64,000 bases of DNA from Campylobacter concisus ATCC 51562 (GCF_000466745.1 NZ_ANNI01000003.1:1-64000), one strand, 5' to 3'. Shown: positions 29,433 through 39,197, counted from the first letter of the stretch. Numbers and translations: made by a program. Notes: generated by a model from the letters alone, not told the origin.

Positions 29433-30140
29433 TTATTGCTCTTGTTTGTATAAAATTCTGCCACAATGCGGACATGTAACGATATCTTCACCCTTGATAA
29501 CAGCAGAGAAAGTTTTGTCATTTATCTGCATAAAACAACCATAACAAGCTTGTTTTTTTACAGGAACAACGGCTGTGTTATGAGCCCATTTTCTAATTTT
29601 TTCATAAAATGCGAGAATTTTTTGATTCATAGTGGCGATAAGCTTGTCTTTTTTAGCATAAACTTCTTCACGTTCTTTCCCGATATTTTCAAGCTCAGAT
29701 GAAGTTTTGCTTTTTATATTTTTTAAATTCTCTTCAAGTTCAGCTTTTTTTGCACCAAGCTCATCTTTTTGACTATTTTTACTATCTATTAGCTTCTCAA
29801 GTCTAGCGATCTCCTCATTTGCAGCCTCAAGTTGCTCTTTTGCAATATCTTCTTCAAGACTTAGAGCTTTTATCTCCTTTTCATTTTTTGCGCTTGAGCT
29901 TTTTTTAGCCACATCTTTTATCTTAGCACTAAACTCGGCTATATGAGCATTTGTTCCTGATTTTTGAGATTTTAAGTCACTTACCTCTTCATCTAGTCTT
30001 TCTATATTAACCGTTATAGTTTCGCACTCTTCTTCTATATTTTTATAAGCCCTTTCTATATCCTGAATGCGTGGTATAAAGCCATCTATTTGTTTATCAA
30101 GATCAGATAATTCAACTAATTGTTGTAAGTATTTATTCAT
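29433..30140 (-). CDS. FlgZ/HP0958-like coiled-coil zinc-ribbon protein
   Basis: 235 aa. Residues ~1-190 are almost continuous charged heptad helix, predicted coiled coil. The C-terminus is a four-cysteine zinc ribbon, ACYGCFM ... TCPHCGRILY. This two-part layout matches Helicobacter HP0958 (FlgZ), which stabilises RpoN (sigma54) and binds flagellin mRNA. If the function is conserved, this protein links flagellar gene control to the cluster. It lies 16 nt after the nif3-like gene and 8 nt before waaA. Confidence 0.82.
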   Translation of the reverse strand: MNKYLQQLVELSDLDKQIDGFIPRIQDIERAYKNIEEECETITVNIERLDEEVSDLKSQKSGTNAHIAEFSAKIKDVAKKSSSAKNEKEIKALSLEEDIAKEQLEAANEEIARLEKLIDSKNSQKDELGAKKAELEENLKNIKSKTSSELENIGKEREEVYAKKDKLIATMNQKILAFYEKIRKWAHNTAVVPVKKQACYGCFMQINDKTFSAVIKGEDIVTCPHCGRILYKQEQ

Positions 30141-30156
30141 AATGTTTCCTTTTTTG

Positions 30157-30879
30157 TTAGCAATATGTAAATGGATTTTTGGAATTGCGTATTATAACTT
30201 CAATTTTCAGATTTTGCAAATATTTTGCTAAAAAATCACCAAAACAACGTTCACTTTCATAGTGATTTATATCGATTAAATTTAGCCCATTTTCCTTTGC
30301 ATAAAGGGCTTGATGATACTTTAGATCACCCGTTAAAAAGACATCTGCTTTGACATCTTGGATGAGATCTCCGCCACTTCCAGTGCAGATACAAATTTTA
30401 GAAATTTTATCTTTTGCATGAACCACTCTTAAATTTTCTAGCCCAAGCTTCTCTTTTACAAATTTGCAAAGCTCATTAAATTTCATCTTCACATCAGCGT
30501 AGATCAAAAAGCCCTCTTTGCTTGAAATTTCAAACCCCAAAACCTGCGTTACAAATTTTTCATTTAAAAATACAAGGTCAGCATTTGTGTGAAGCGAGAT
30601 GAGCGAGATATTTTTTATCATCATCTTTCTTATGAGAGAGCTTGGATAAATGCTGTAATCTAGACTTTTTAGCCCCTTAAAAATGAGTGGATGGTGAGTG
30701 ATGATGAGCGAATTTGGTAAGACATTTTGCAAAAGTTTGCTATCCAAATCAAGACTTAGATAAATTCGCTCAAATTCGCTATCAAATGAGCCAACTTGTA
30801 GGCCACTATTATCCCAAGGCTCTTGGCCCGCAAATGGGCAAATTTCATCTAAAATTTTATAAATTTCAGCTATTTTCAT
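30157..30879 (-). CDS. Nif3-like dinuclear metal centre protein (YbgI family)
   Basis: About 240 aa. Metal-ligand motifs of the Nif3/YbgI family are visible: LIITHHPLIFKG (~57-68), SLHTNADLVF (~95-104) and the C-terminal DINHYESER. The glycine-rich ICTGSGGDLIQD is also typical. Implicated elsewhere as a GTP cyclohydrolase 1 type 2-like or hydrolase-like protein; the exact role is unsettled. Start ATG 30879; a TTG one codon upstream is in frame. Confidence 0.85.
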   Translation of the reverse strand: MKIAEIYKILDEICPFAGQEPWDNSGLQVGSFDSEFERIYLSLDLDSKLLQNVLPNSLIITHHPLIFKGLKSLDYSIYPSSLIRKMMIKNISLISLHTNADLVFLNEKFVTQVLGFEISSKEGFLIYADVKMKFNELCKFVKEKLGLENLRVVHAKDKISKICICTGSGGDLIQDVKADVFLTGDLKYHQALYAKENGLNLIDINHYESERCFGDFLAKYLQNLKIEVIIRNSKNPFTYC

Positions 30880-30885
30880 CAAATT

Positions 30886-31746
30886 TTACTTTTGCTCTAG
30901 GCTCTCTTTATAAGTTAGCGCACACTCTTTTGCAAGCTCTCGAATTTTTAAGATGTAATCTTGCCTTTGTGTAACACTTATCGCTCCGCGTGCATCAAGG
31001 ACGTTAAATGTATGAGCTGCAAGCATGCAATAATCATACGCAGGGAGCGAAATTTTAGCCTCTAAGCAACGCTTGCACTCGTTAAATGCGTTTTCAAACT
31101 GGTTAAAAAGCATATCTACGTTTGCTACTTCGAAGTTGTATTTGCTCCACTCGTACTCACCTTGTTTGTGAACGTCGGCATAGGTTACGATGTTTCCATC
31201 CCTGTCGTCCCAAACGATGTCGTAGACACTATTTACATCTTGTAGATACATAGCCAAACGCTCAAGGCCGTATGTTATCTCACCAGAAATCAACTCGCAT
31301 GCGATGCCACCCACTTGTTGAAAATAGGTAAACTGCGTCACTTCCATGCCATCTAGCCAGACTTCCCAGCCAAGTCCCCAAGCGCCTAGCGTCGGGCTCT
31401 CCCAGTTATCCTCGACGAAGCGGATGTCGTGATCTTTTAAATTTAACCCAAGCTTTTCAAGGCTTTTTAGATAAAGCTCTTGGATATTTTCTGGACTTGG
31501 CTTTATGAGTACTTGAAACTGATAATAAGCGCCTAGGCGGTTTGGGTTTTCGCCGTATCTGCCATCAGTAGGACGGCGGCTTGGAGCTACATATGCAGTC
31601 GCCCACGGCTTTGGTCCGAGGCTTCTTAAAAAAGTCGCTTGGTGATATGTGCCCGCACCAGCTGGCATGTCGTATGGTTGAAGTATCACGCAGCCTTGCT
31701 CTTGCCAATAGTTTTGAAGGGTTAATATTATTTGTGAAAATGTCAT
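30886..31746 (-). CDS. glyQ: glycyl-tRNA synthetase alpha subunit
   Basis: Catalytic subunit of the bacterial alpha2beta2 glycyl-tRNA synthetase. Highly conserved start [19 protein letters not shown], then [37 protein letters not shown]-type segment and [14 protein letters not shown]. 286 aa. The beta subunit gene glyS is not in this window, so the two are separate. Confidence 0.96.
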   Translation of the reverse strand: MTFSQIILTLQNYWQEQGCVILQPYDMPAGAGTYHQATFLRSLGPKPWATAYVAPSRRPTDGRYGENPNRLGAYYQFQVLIKPSPENIQELYLKSLEKLGLNLKDHDIRFVEDNWESPTLGAWGLGWEVWLDGMEVTQFTYFQQVGGIACELISGEITYGLERLAMYLQDVNSVYDIVWDDRDGNIVTYADVHKQGEYEWSKYNFEVANVDMLFNQFENAFNECKRCLEAKISLPAYDYCMLAAHTFNVLDARGAISVTQRQDYILKIRELAKECALTYKESLEQK

Positions 31747-31764
31747 TGCTTTCCTTTTAAAATT

Positions 31765-33303
31765 TTACTTTACATAGTGTATAACTGCACCAGGTCCTAG
31801 CGGTAGATCAAAAATGTACCAAAACGACATTAGTGCTGTCCAAGAAATTAAAAATGCAACCGTATAAGGAAGCATAATAGAAACAACTGATCCGATTTTT
31901 AACTCTTTATTGTATTTTTGCATAAAAGCTACTATCAAAACAAAAAATGGCATCAAAGGCGTTATGATATTTGTAGTAGAGTCGCCTATTCTAAAAGCAG
32001 CCTGTGTAAGCTCTGGCGAGAGTCCAAGATTCATAAACATTGGTACAAAAATCGGAGCCATCATCGCCCACTTTGCAGAATCAACAGCTATAAATAAATT
32101 TATAAAAGCGATCAAAAAAATAAAAACTATAATAAGACTAAGTCCAGTTAATCCGACCTCTTTTAGAAAAATAGAACCTTTTATAGAAAGCACTAGCCCA
32201 ATATTTGAGGTATTAAAAAGATATGTAAATTGGGCTGCAAAAAATATCAAAACCAAAAATCCTGATAGCTCAGAAATAGATTGTTCCATAAATTTTATGG
32301 CGTCATTACTGCTTTTTATACTCCTGGCGCCTACACCGTAAGCTACGCCTACTACTATAAAAAGCAACATCATAAAAACAACAATAGAATGCATAAAAGT
32401 AGATTTCATAAAGCTTTCATTGCCTTTTGCTCCAAATAAAGAGCCTGAAGGCAAAATAGCCACAAGCAATAAAATCACAAAAACGATCAATGCTATTAGC
32501 GAAAATTTTAAGCCACGTTTTTGCTCTGCACTTATCTCGCTATGCTCTTTTAGGCTAAAATCACCCAAAAAATCAAATTTGCCAAGCCTAGGCTCTACGA
32601 TTTTATCCGTTACAAACCAGCCAACAAATACGATCAAAAATGTCGAAACGATCATAAAATACCAATTTGCAGTTGCTAATACTACATAATCTGGATTTAA
32701 CACGCTAGCTGCTTGCATAGAAAATGCCGCAAACATAGGGTCATTTGTACCGATTAATAAATTTGCCGACCAGCCACCGCTAACACCAGCAAAAGCAGCA
32801 GCTAGTCCAGCAATTGGATGGCGACCAAATCCAGCAAATAAAATAGCTCCGAGCGGGATTAGCACAACATAGCCAACCGAGGAAGCAACATTTGACATTA
32901 CGCCAAGGAAAATAACGATTGGAGTTACCCATATTTTGGAAGATTTTAAGGCAATCTTTGTCATAAGTGCTGACAAAAGTCCAGACTTGTCTGCGATACC
33001 AATACCTAGAATAATCGCAAAGACTACTCCCAAAGGATAAAAATTAGTAAAATTTTTAAGCACAGACGAAACAAAAGATCTAAGGCTATCAGCAGAAAGC
33101 AAATTTATAACATTTGCATTAAGCTGTGATATTTGTCCGTCTTTGATAGCCTGATAGCTTACACCAACGCCCATCTTTTCTAGCACAAACGATATTATTA
33201 TCGTAATAATCGAAAGATAGATAAAAAGCATAGTTGGATTTGGCAATTTGTTACCAAAATTTTCGATAAAACTCAAAATTGAACTATTGTTTTTTTTATT
33301 CAT
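31765..33303 (-). CDS. AbgT-family transporter
   Basis: 512 aa with 11-13 hydrophobic spans. Matches the p-aminobenzoyl-glutamate transporter family: FIENFGNKLPNPTMLFIYLS at the start, ANLLIGTNDPMFAAFS in the first half, and AAFRIGDSTTNIITPLMPFF in the second. Some family members import p-aminobenzoyl-glutamate; others export sulfonamides. Which applies here is open. It is followed 18 nt later by glyQ on the same strand. Confidence 0.88.
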   Translation of the reverse strand: MNKKNNSSILSFIENFGNKLPNPTMLFIYLSIITIIISFVLEKMGVGVSYQAIKDGQISQLNANVINLLSADSLRSFVSSVLKNFTNFYPLGVVFAIILGIGIADKSGLLSALMTKIALKSSKIWVTPIVIFLGVMSNVASSVGYVVLIPLGAILFAGFGRHPIAGLAAAFAGVSGGWSANLLIGTNDPMFAAFSMQAASVLNPDYVVLATANWYFMIVSTFLIVFVGWFVTDKIVEPRLGKFDFLGDFSLKEHSEISAEQKRGLKFSLIALIVFVILLLVAILPSGSLFGAKGNESFMKSTFMHSIVVFMMLLFIVVGVAYGVGARSIKSSNDAIKFMEQSISELSGFLVLIFFAAQFTYLFNTSNIGLVLSIKGSIFLKEVGLTGLSLIIVFIFLIAFINLFIAVDSAKWAMMAPIFVPMFMNLGLSPELTQAAFRIGDSTTNIITPLMPFFVLIVAFMQKYNKELKIGSVVSIMLPYTVAFLISWTALMSFWYIFDLPLGPGAVIHYVK

Positions 33304-33308
33304 TTTTT

Positions 33309-33728
33309 CTAACCTAAAATAGATATAAAAATTTTTATCTCGTCACTGCCGTAAAGCTCAAAATCCGTTTCATAGGCTCTTTTTAGCTCGCTACTTTCAA
33401 AATATCTCCAAATTTTACCCCAAAATTTTGCTACGTTTTGTAGCTCTCTTGCAAAACTAAAAACGGCGTATTTGCCACTTTTTATCTCTAAATTTTCATC
33501 GCTTTTGTGGCTTAATCTTGTGCCGATGAAGTTATCGTAATGTCCATTCAGATCGCTTTCATAGTTGCAGTAAACGCTATAAATTTCACTCTTGCCATCG
33601 TAGTGCTCACTCATAAATTTAGACCATAAAGCCGGAATTTTACCCTTGTCGCCTATCTCATCTTCATTTTTAGTACGAGTTTTTACTCCGTAAATTTCAA
33701 AGCTATCCTCTAAATTTATAATCTTCAT
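33309..33728 (-). CDS. GyrI-like / AraC effector-binding domain protein
   Basis: 139 aa forming a single GyrI-like small-molecule-binding domain: EIYGVKTRTKNEDEIGDKG, IPALWSKFM, the core YSVYCNYESDLNGHYDNFIG, then GKYAVFSF and FELYGSDEIKIFISI. No DNA-binding domain is present. Its closeness to the AbgT transporter (5 nt apart) suggests a shared ligand or co-expression, which is inference. Confidence 0.75.
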   Translation of the reverse strand: MKIINLEDSFEIYGVKTRTKNEDEIGDKGKIPALWSKFMSEHYDGKSEIYSVYCNYESDLNGHYDNFIGTRLSHKSDENLEIKSGKYAVFSFARELQNVAKFWGKIWRYFESSELKRAYETDFELYGSDEIKIFISILG

Positions 33729-33731
33729 AAA

Positions 33732-34208
33732 CTACTTTTGCCCATTAAAATTTTCAACCGCTTGGTTCCACATGAGCTTGTATTTTCGTTTTAGAAATTC
33801 AACTTCATCTTGTGAAATTTTAAGCTGTTTTGTAAGCGTCTCTACTGTTTTTCTATCTTCGTCATAGAGCTCTTGCATAGAAATAAGCGCCTCTTTTAAA
33901 AATTTATTCTCATTTCTTAAAGTTTCAAGCGTCTCATCCTTTGCATCAAGTACCTTTTCGTGTAAATTTAATATCGTTCCAATCGTCTTTTCAACAAAGC
34001 TGATACCATCTTGGCTTTGCGACTGCATAGATAAATTTTGCGAAACACTAGGCACCACGCTCATCGTTCCTTCGCTCGCTTCTATCAAAATTTCTCCATT
34101 TTCCTCTTTGGTTTTCAAAACGCCACGATTTATCATATCTTCGATAACTTCACGCTCCAAATGCACAAGTTTGCAAAATTCATCAACTCCAAGATAGGTC
34201 TGCACCAC
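33732..34208 (-). CDS. DUF3972-like coiled-coil protein with helix-turn-helix-like start
   Basis: 158 aa. The N-terminus YLGVDEFCKLVHLEREVIEDMINRGVL resembles a MerR-like winged helix start, followed by KTKEENGEILIEA. Residues ~80-155 form a strong heptad coiled coil. The family is common in Campylobacterales (DUF3972 as I recall it); no function is known to me. GTG start with AAGGAG upstream. It lies between purE and the GyrI-like gene. Confidence 0.65.
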   Translation of the reverse strand: MVQTYLGVDEFCKLVHLEREVIEDMINRGVLKTKEENGEILIEASEGTMSVVPSVSQNLSMQSQSQDGISFVEKTIGTILNLHEKVLDAKDETLETLRNENKFLKEALISMQELYDEDRKTVETLTKQLKISQDEVEFLKRKYKLMWNQAVENFNGQK

Positions 34209-34217
34209 TTCTCCTTT

Positions 34218-34712
34218 TTACAGTATCACTTCAACCTTTGAAGAGTCTTCCTCTAAGGCCTTTATCTTCGCCTCTCTATCGGCCTTTAAAGCACTTGCCA
34301 GACCATCATCTTCAAGAGCTAAAATTTGAACTGCCAAATAGGCTGCATTTATAGCACCGGCCTTGCCAATAGCTAGAGTTGCCACTGGCATGCCACTTGG
34401 CATTTGCACAGTTGAGTAAAGTGCGTCGACGCCGCTAAGAGCCGAACCTGCCATTGGTATGCCAATCACTGGTTTTGTAGTATTTGCAGCGATCGCACCA
34501 GCTAGGTGAGCTGCCATGCCAGCAGCTGCGATGAAGACTTTTGCGCCCTTTTTTTCGGCATTTGCGACGTATTCGCTAGTTCTTTTTGGGCTTCTGTGGG
34601 CTGAGCTGATTATCAGTTCATATTTTACGCCAAATTTCTCCAAAGTCTTTGCCGCCTCGCTAACGATCTCATAGTCACTTTTACTTCCCATTATAATAGA
34701 AACAAATTTCAT
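34218..34712 (-). CDS. purE: N5-carboxyaminoimidazole ribonucleotide mutase
   Basis: Class I PurE of purine synthesis. Signatures: IIMGSKSDYEI (8-18), SAHRSPKRTSEY, AAAGMAAHLAGAIAANT and IGIPM ... QMPSGMPVATLAI. 164 aa. The ATG overlaps the stop of the U32 gene by 4 nt. Confidence 0.96.
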   Translation of the reverse strand: MKFVSIIMGSKSDYEIVSEAAKTLEKFGVKYELIISSAHRSPKRTSEYVANAEKKGAKVFIAAAGMAAHLAGAIAANTTKPVIGIPMAGSALSGVDALYSTVQMPSGMPVATLAIGKAGAINAAYLAVQILALEDDGLASALKADREAKIKALEEDSSKVEVIL

Positions 34713-35968
34713 ATCTTCTCCCTTAAAAAACTAAATTTTGGCAGCTTAACGCCTAGGTTTATCTCATTTTCATTGCCGCTGTGAATTTCGCTCATGACCT
34801 TGCCTTTTTTGGTGATGAGCTGCTTAAATTTGATAAATTTCTTGCCATCTTGTGAATAGACCTTTGAAATTTCATTTTCACTATCATCTATGTGTGAGCC
34901 AGTCGGAGCTACGATCTCATAGCCCTTATCTGGGAAAATTTTATATTTACATTTAAAAAACTCACCGTCTTCACTTATCGCATTTACCTGATGAGTGCCC
35001 TCTTCTAGGCTACTTGTGTGATTTTGCGTATCGGTTCGCTCATAGGGTCTATGTACCAAGTAGCCGTCCGTAAAGCCGCGATTTTTCAGCGTATTTATCT
35101 CGTTTTCATAAATTTGCGCGTCAAATTTATCGTCCATGGCGTCATCTATCGCCATTTTATAGGCTCTTGCCGTGCAGGCTGCGTAGTATTCGCTCTTTGT
35201 GCGGCCCTCTATCTTAAAGCTATCAATGACACCGCTATCAACGATCTCTTTGATGTGTGAGATGAGGCAAAGATCCTTTGAGTTCATGATGTGAGTGCCG
35301 TTTTCGTCCTCTTCTAGGCGGAAAAGCACGCCGCTCTCTTCGTTTTTGGCGTAGAGTTCATACTTAAATCTGCAGTCATTTGCGCAGCTGCCGCGGTTTG
35401 ACATACGGCCGCTTTGCACTGAGCTTACCAAGCACCTGCCAGAGTAGGCAAAGCACATCGAGCCATGGACGAAAATTTCGATATCAAGGGTTGGGATTTC
35501 CTCTTTTATCTTTATAACATCTTTTAAATTCATTTCACGTGCCACGACGATGCGTTTTGCGCCCATATCGTGATAAATTTTAGCGTCCAGCACGTTCATA
35601 ACGTTTGCCTGAGTAGAGAGGTGTATCTCGATATCTGGAGCGATCTCTTTTGCTAGGCTCATGACGCCTGGAGTTGCGATGATAAAGGCGTCTGGCTTCA
35701 TCGCTGAGATGGTTTGTAAGTGCCTTTTTAGCGGCTCTATCTGAGAGTTAAAAGGAAAGGCATTTATGGTCGCATAAAATTTCTTTCCCTTTTCGTGTGT
35801 GTAGTCTATCGCCTCTTTGAATGTTTCAAGGTTAAACTCCCTTGCCGATCTAGTCCTTAGCGAAAAGCTAGCCACAGAGCCATAAACAGCGTCGGCTCCG
35901 TATTCAAGGGCGATTTTAAGTTTTGTTAAATTTCCAGCTGGAGATAAAAGCTCAGGCCTTTTTAGCAC
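34709..35968 (-). CDS. U32-family protein, probable tRNA U34 hydroxylation factor (TrhP-like)
   Basis: 419 aa. Conserved U32 features are ELLSPAGNLTKLKIALEYGA at the start and the cysteine cluster region HGSMCFAYSGRCLVSSVQSG with RGSCANDCRFKYEL. A C-terminal beta domain follows (~330-419). Members labelled peptidase are now linked to 5-hydroxyuridine formation in tRNA (TrhP/YegQ) or ubiquinone hydroxylation (UbiU/V). With a single-subunit arrangement and C-terminal extension, TrhP is the better guess. It shares one base with cheZ. Confidence 0.82.
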   Translation of the reverse strand: MLKRPELLSPAGNLTKLKIALEYGADAVYGSVASFSLRTRSAREFNLETFKEAIDYTHEKGKKFYATINAFPFNSQIEPLKRHLQTISAMKPDAFIIATPGVMSLAKEIAPDIEIHLSTQANVMNVLDAKIYHDMGAKRIVVAREMNLKDVIKIKEEIPTLDIEIFVHGSMCFAYSGRCLVSSVQSGRMSNRGSCANDCRFKYELYAKNEESGVLFRLEEDENGTHIMNSKDLCLISHIKEIVDSGVIDSFKIEGRTKSEYYAACTARAYKMAIDDAMDDKFDAQIYENEINTLKNRGFTDGYLVHRPYERTDTQNHTSSLEEGTHQVNAISEDGEFFKCKYKIFPDKGYEIVAPTGSHIDDSENEISKVYSQDGKKFIKFKQLITKKGKVMSEIHSGNENEINLGVKLPKFSFLREKI

Positions 35969-36726
35969 TATTTTTTACCCAGACTTTCTATCAAGGCTTC
36001 GATGTCATCGTTGCTGACAAGGTTTTCTGTTGTTGTATCACCAGCGATATGAACAGCAGATCCAACACGCTTATCATCATCGATACGACCTTCAAACAAG
36101 GTATTCATATATTTACTTAGCGCTCTCATAACGTTGATAACACGCTCTATCTTTTGTCTATGGATGTCTTGATACTGCATCATATCCATAGCCATCATTA
36201 TCTCATCTTGTCCCATTTGTAAATTTCCGATGATATTATCGATCGTGCCAAGAAGTGAGTTGTTTTTCTCCAAAGCCTCACTAAATGCAGCAATATTTGG
36301 AAATTTCTCACTTAGCGTCGTAAATAGCTCGATATTTGAGTTTATTGTGTCTTTTAGGCTATTTGAGTCGCTCTCAGCGTCCATAAAAAAGTTATTTATC
36401 GTCTCAAGCTTGTCAAACATCTGAGTAGCTTTTTCTTCGCTATCTCTTGTTACATCATCAAGCTGATGAACCATTTTGTGATCTTCAGTTGGTGGTGGTG
36501 GTGGCCAAACGCCATCTGCACTCACTCTATAATTTTCCGCATTCTTTGAATTACTTTCTGATTTTGACTGTGGCTCATCTTTAGTATCGATTGCTTCTGC
36601 AACTTCTGTTACCTCGTCCATATCCTCTTTGACGTCCGCAACCTCTTGGCCAGCATCTTCTTTAGCATTATCTAACTCATCATCTAGCCCACCTGCCATA
36701 AGTGCGTCAAGTTCCTCTTGGGTCAT
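35968..36726 (-). CDS. cheZ: CheY-P phosphatase CheZ (epsilonproteobacterial type)
   Basis: 252 aa. The C-terminal half is a long helical hairpin with the CheZ active segment DEIMMAMDMMQYQDIHRQ (~185-202), whose Asp and Gln correspond to the catalytic pair of E. coli CheZ. The last 15 residues (NLVSNDDIEALIESLGKK, amphipathic) could bind CheY-P. The first residues MTQEELDALMAGG resemble the CheY-binding peptide at the N-terminus of FliM. An acidic linker and a PPPPP stretch near residue 76 lie between. A minus-strand TATAAT at 36753-36758 and AGGAGC before the ATG support the start. Confidence 0.85.
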   Translation of the reverse strand: MTQEELDALMAGGLDDELDNAKEDAGQEVADVKEDMDEVTEVAEAIDTKDEPQSKSESNSKNAENYRVSADGVWPPPPPTEDHKMVHQLDDVTRDSEEKATQMFDKLETINNFFMDAESDSNSLKDTINSNIELFTTLSEKFPNIAAFSEALEKNNSLLGTIDNIIGNLQMGQDEIMMAMDMMQYQDIHRQKIERVINVMRALSKYMNTLFEGRIDDDKRVGSAVHIAGDTTTENLVSNDDIEALIESLGKK

Positions 36727-36752
36727 AAAAGCTCCTAATAAAATTTGGCTTG

Positions 36753-36758
36753 ATTATA
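36753..36758 (-). promoter_or_regulatory. probable -10 element upstream of cheZ
   Basis: Perfect TATAAT on the minus strand, 27 nt upstream of the cheZ ATG, in a T/A-rich context typical of Campylobacter sigma70 promoters. No strong -35 is required in this group. Confidence 0.55.
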
Positions 36759-36861
36759 TAGGATTTAAATAAAAAGTAAGTTTAAAGGCAATGCTTTTAT
36801 CTTTAAATTTATAAATTTTTAGATAGCATTTTTAAAAATAAATGACCTTAAAAGGCTAAAA

Positions 36862-37641
36862 ATGACCGTCGATCTTCACAACCATACGCCACTTTGCAAG
36901 CACGCAGTTGGAGAGCCAAGAGAGTATGTACAAAACGCAATCAAAGCTGGCACAAAATACTTTGGTTTTAGCGATCACGCACCGATGAACTACGATGAAG
37001 CTTACAGAATGAGCTTTGATGAAATGCAGGGCTATGAAGATGAAATTTTACATTTAAGAGATGAATTTAGCGGTGAGATAGAAATTTTGCTTGGCTATGA
37101 GATGGATTTTTTAGATGGATTTATGGATGAGCGAGTTTTTGCTAGAAAGGTTGATTATCTAATAGGCTCTGTGCATTTTTTTAATGGCTGGGCATTTGAC
37201 AATCCAGAATTTATCGGTGGTTACGAGGGCAAAGACTTAGATCAAATTTGGCAAGAGTATTTTGATCATGTAGAAAGATCGGCCAAGCTTGGCAAATTTG
37301 ACATTATGGGACACATTGATCTTTTAAAACTTTTTAAATTTTTGCCAAAAAAGGATGTTAGGATTTTGGCTAAAAATGCAGTAAATGCGATAAAAGAAGC
37401 AGATTTAGTTGTTGAGATAAATGCCGCTGGCTTTAGAAAACCTATCGGCGAGCAATATCCAAGCGTAAATTTACTAGAGCTTATAGCCGAAAAAGATATA
37501 ACCATCACCTTTGGCTCAGATGCTCACGCAAAAGAAGATATCGGTAAAAATGGTGAAATTTGCGAGCAAATAGCTAGAGATTTAGGTTATTCAAAATGTG
37601 CTATTTTTAAAAATAGAGATAGAGAATTAGTAAAATTTTAG
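36862..37641 (+). CDS. hisJ: PHP-family histidinol-phosphatase
   Basis: 259 aa. PHP metal motifs are present: DLHNHTPLCKHA (4-15), FGFSDHAPM, GYEMDFL, GSVHFFNGW and the terminal FGSDAHAKED. This pattern matches HisJ/HisK histidinol-phosphatases, which dephosphorylate histidinol phosphate in histidine synthesis. Divergent from cheZ across 135 nt; 88 nt before glnA. Confidence 0.85.
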   Translation: MTVDLHNHTPLCKHAVGEPREYVQNAIKAGTKYFGFSDHAPMNYDEAYRMSFDEMQGYEDEILHLRDEFSGEIEILLGYEMDFLDGFMDERVFARKVDYLIGSVHFFNGWAFDNPEFIGGYEGKDLDQIWQEYFDHVERSAKLGKFDIMGHIDLLKLFKFLPKKDVRILAKNAVNAIKEADLVVEINAAGFRKPIGEQYPSVNLLELIAEKDITITFGSDAHAKEDIGKNGEICEQIARDLGYSKCAIFKNRDRELVKF

Positions 37642-37691
37642 ATTGGGTTCAAATAAAATATAAATTTAATCTTAAATATTAGGTTTTATGA

Positions 37692-37697
37692 TAGAAT
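37692..37697 (+). promoter_or_regulatory. probable -10 element of glnA
   Basis: TAGAAT in the context TTTTATGATAGAATACG, about 33 nt before the glnA start and downstream of hisJ. A clear AAAAGGAG ribosome-binding site follows. Confidence 0.45.
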
Positions 37698-37729
37698 ACG
37701 AAAAATTTAAAAATTAAAAGGAGAAAAAA

Positions 37730-39160
37730 GTGGGAAAATTCGTCCAAAATATAGATCATTTTTTTGATTTTTGTAAAGAAAATGAAGTCAAATTTGTAGA
37801 TTTTAGATTTACTGATTTAGGTGGTGCTTGGCATAGCATTAGCTACAACATAAAAGCTGTTACGAAAGAAAATTTCACAAATGGCATCCCAATGGACGCT
37901 AGCTCTATGCATGGCTGGCAACCAATTGATAAGAGCGATATGATAATGAAGCCAGAAGCTACAACTGCATTTTTAGACCCATTTACTTCTGATATTACAG
38001 TCGTTGTTTTTTGCGATATTTACGACATTTACAAGGGTCAAATTTATGAAAAATGCCCTCGCTCAATTGCTAAAAGAGCAATGCAGTACGTAAAAGATAG
38101 TGGTCTTGGCGATGAGGCATACTTTGGCCCTGAGAATGAATTTTTTGTCTTTGACAACGTCAAAATCATCGATAGCCCAAACTGCGCGATGTATCAAGTA
38201 GATAGCGAAGAAGGCGAGTGGAACGATGCTACTGACTTCAAAGACAGCTACAATACAGGTCATCGCCCACGCAGAAAAGGCGGCTACTTGATGACTCAGC
38301 CGATCGACAGCATGGTCGATCTAAGAGCCGAGATGATGCAAGTTTTAGAGCAAGTTGGCCTTGAAGTCTTTTTGGGTCATCACGAAGTCGCTCAAGGACA
38401 AGGTGAGATCGGCGTGAAATTTGGCAATCTAGTCGAAGCCGCCGATAATGTTCAAATCTACAAATACGTCGTTCGCATGGTGGCTCACCTAAATGGCAAG
38501 ACAGTTACATTTATGCCAAAACCACTTTATGGCGATAACGGAAGCGGCATGCACGTGCATCAATCAGTCTGGAAAGATGGTAAAAATTTATTCTATAAAG
38601 AGGGCAACTACGCAAATTTAAGTGATTTCGCAAGATACTACATCGGTGGCGTTTTAAAACACGCAAGAAGCGTTGCCGCCTTTACTAACCCAAGCACAAA
38701 CAGCTACAAACGCCTAATCCCTGGCTTTGAAGCACCATCTATCCTAACATACTCTAGCCAAAACCGCTCAGCAAGTATCCGCATACCTTATGGCTCAGGT
38801 GAAAAGTCAGTTAGGGCTGAGATGAGATTTCCAGATAGCACAGCAAACCCTTATCTAGCCTTCTCAGCGATGCTAATGGCGGGACTTGACGGCGTTAAAA
38901 ATAAATACGAGCCAGTTGGTCCGATGGATGAAAATTTATTTAAACTTCACCTAGATGAGATCAGAGAGCGCGGCATCGAGCAGCTCCCACACACACTCCG
39001 TGGCAGCCTTGAAGCGCTTATCCGCGATAACGAATACCTAAAACCGATAATGAGCGATCTTTTCATAGATACCTATCAACACTTCAAATTTGAAACTCAA
39101 GTTTGGCCTTACGAAGCGCGCCCAACCGCTTATGAGTTTAAAACTTGTTTCTCTTGCTAA
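37730..39160 (+). CDS. glnA: glutamine synthetase type I
   Basis: 476 aa. ATP-dependent assimilation of ammonia into glutamine. Motifs: [17 protein letters not shown] near the N-terminus, [10 protein letters not shown] (metal Glu), [10 protein letters not shown], the ATP-binding [10 protein letters not shown] and [11 protein letters not shown]. The adenylylation tyrosine of enterobacterial GlnA (NLYDLP) is replaced by Phe in [15 protein letters not shown] (nucleotides 38939-38941), so control by adenylylation is not expected. Start is GTG 37730 with AAAAGGAG upstream. Confidence 0.96.
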   Translation: MGKFVQNIDHFFDFCKENEVKFVDFRFTDLGGAWHSISYNIKAVTKENFTNGIPMDASSMHGWQPIDKSDMIMKPEATTAFLDPFTSDITVVVFCDIYDIYKGQIYEKCPRSIAKRAMQYVKDSGLGDEAYFGPENEFFVFDNVKIIDSPNCAMYQVDSEEGEWNDATDFKDSYNTGHRPRRKGGYLMTQPIDSMVDLRAEMMQVLEQVGLEVFLGHHEVAQGQGEIGVKFGNLVEAADNVQIYKYVVRMVAHLNGKTVTFMPKPLYGDNGSGMHVHQSVWKDGKNLFYKEGNYANLSDFARYYIGGVLKHARSVAAFTNPSTNSYKRLIPGFEAPSILTYSSQNRSASIRIPYGSGEKSVRAEMRFPDSTANPYLAFSAMLMAGLDGVKNKYEPVGPMDENLFKLHLDEIRERGIEQLPHTLRGSLEALIRDNEYLKPIMSDLFIDTYQHFKFETQVWPYEARPTAYEFKTCFSC

Positions 39161-39170
39161 TCTAAATTTT

Positions 39171-39197
39171 GCCTTGGCACACATGCCAAGGCTTTTT
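39171..39197 (+). terminator. intrinsic terminator of glnA
   Basis: Perfect 8-bp stem GCCTTGGC/GCCAAGGC with a 6-nt loop, followed by TTTTT at 39193-39197. It begins 11 nt after the glnA stop. Confidence 0.9.
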
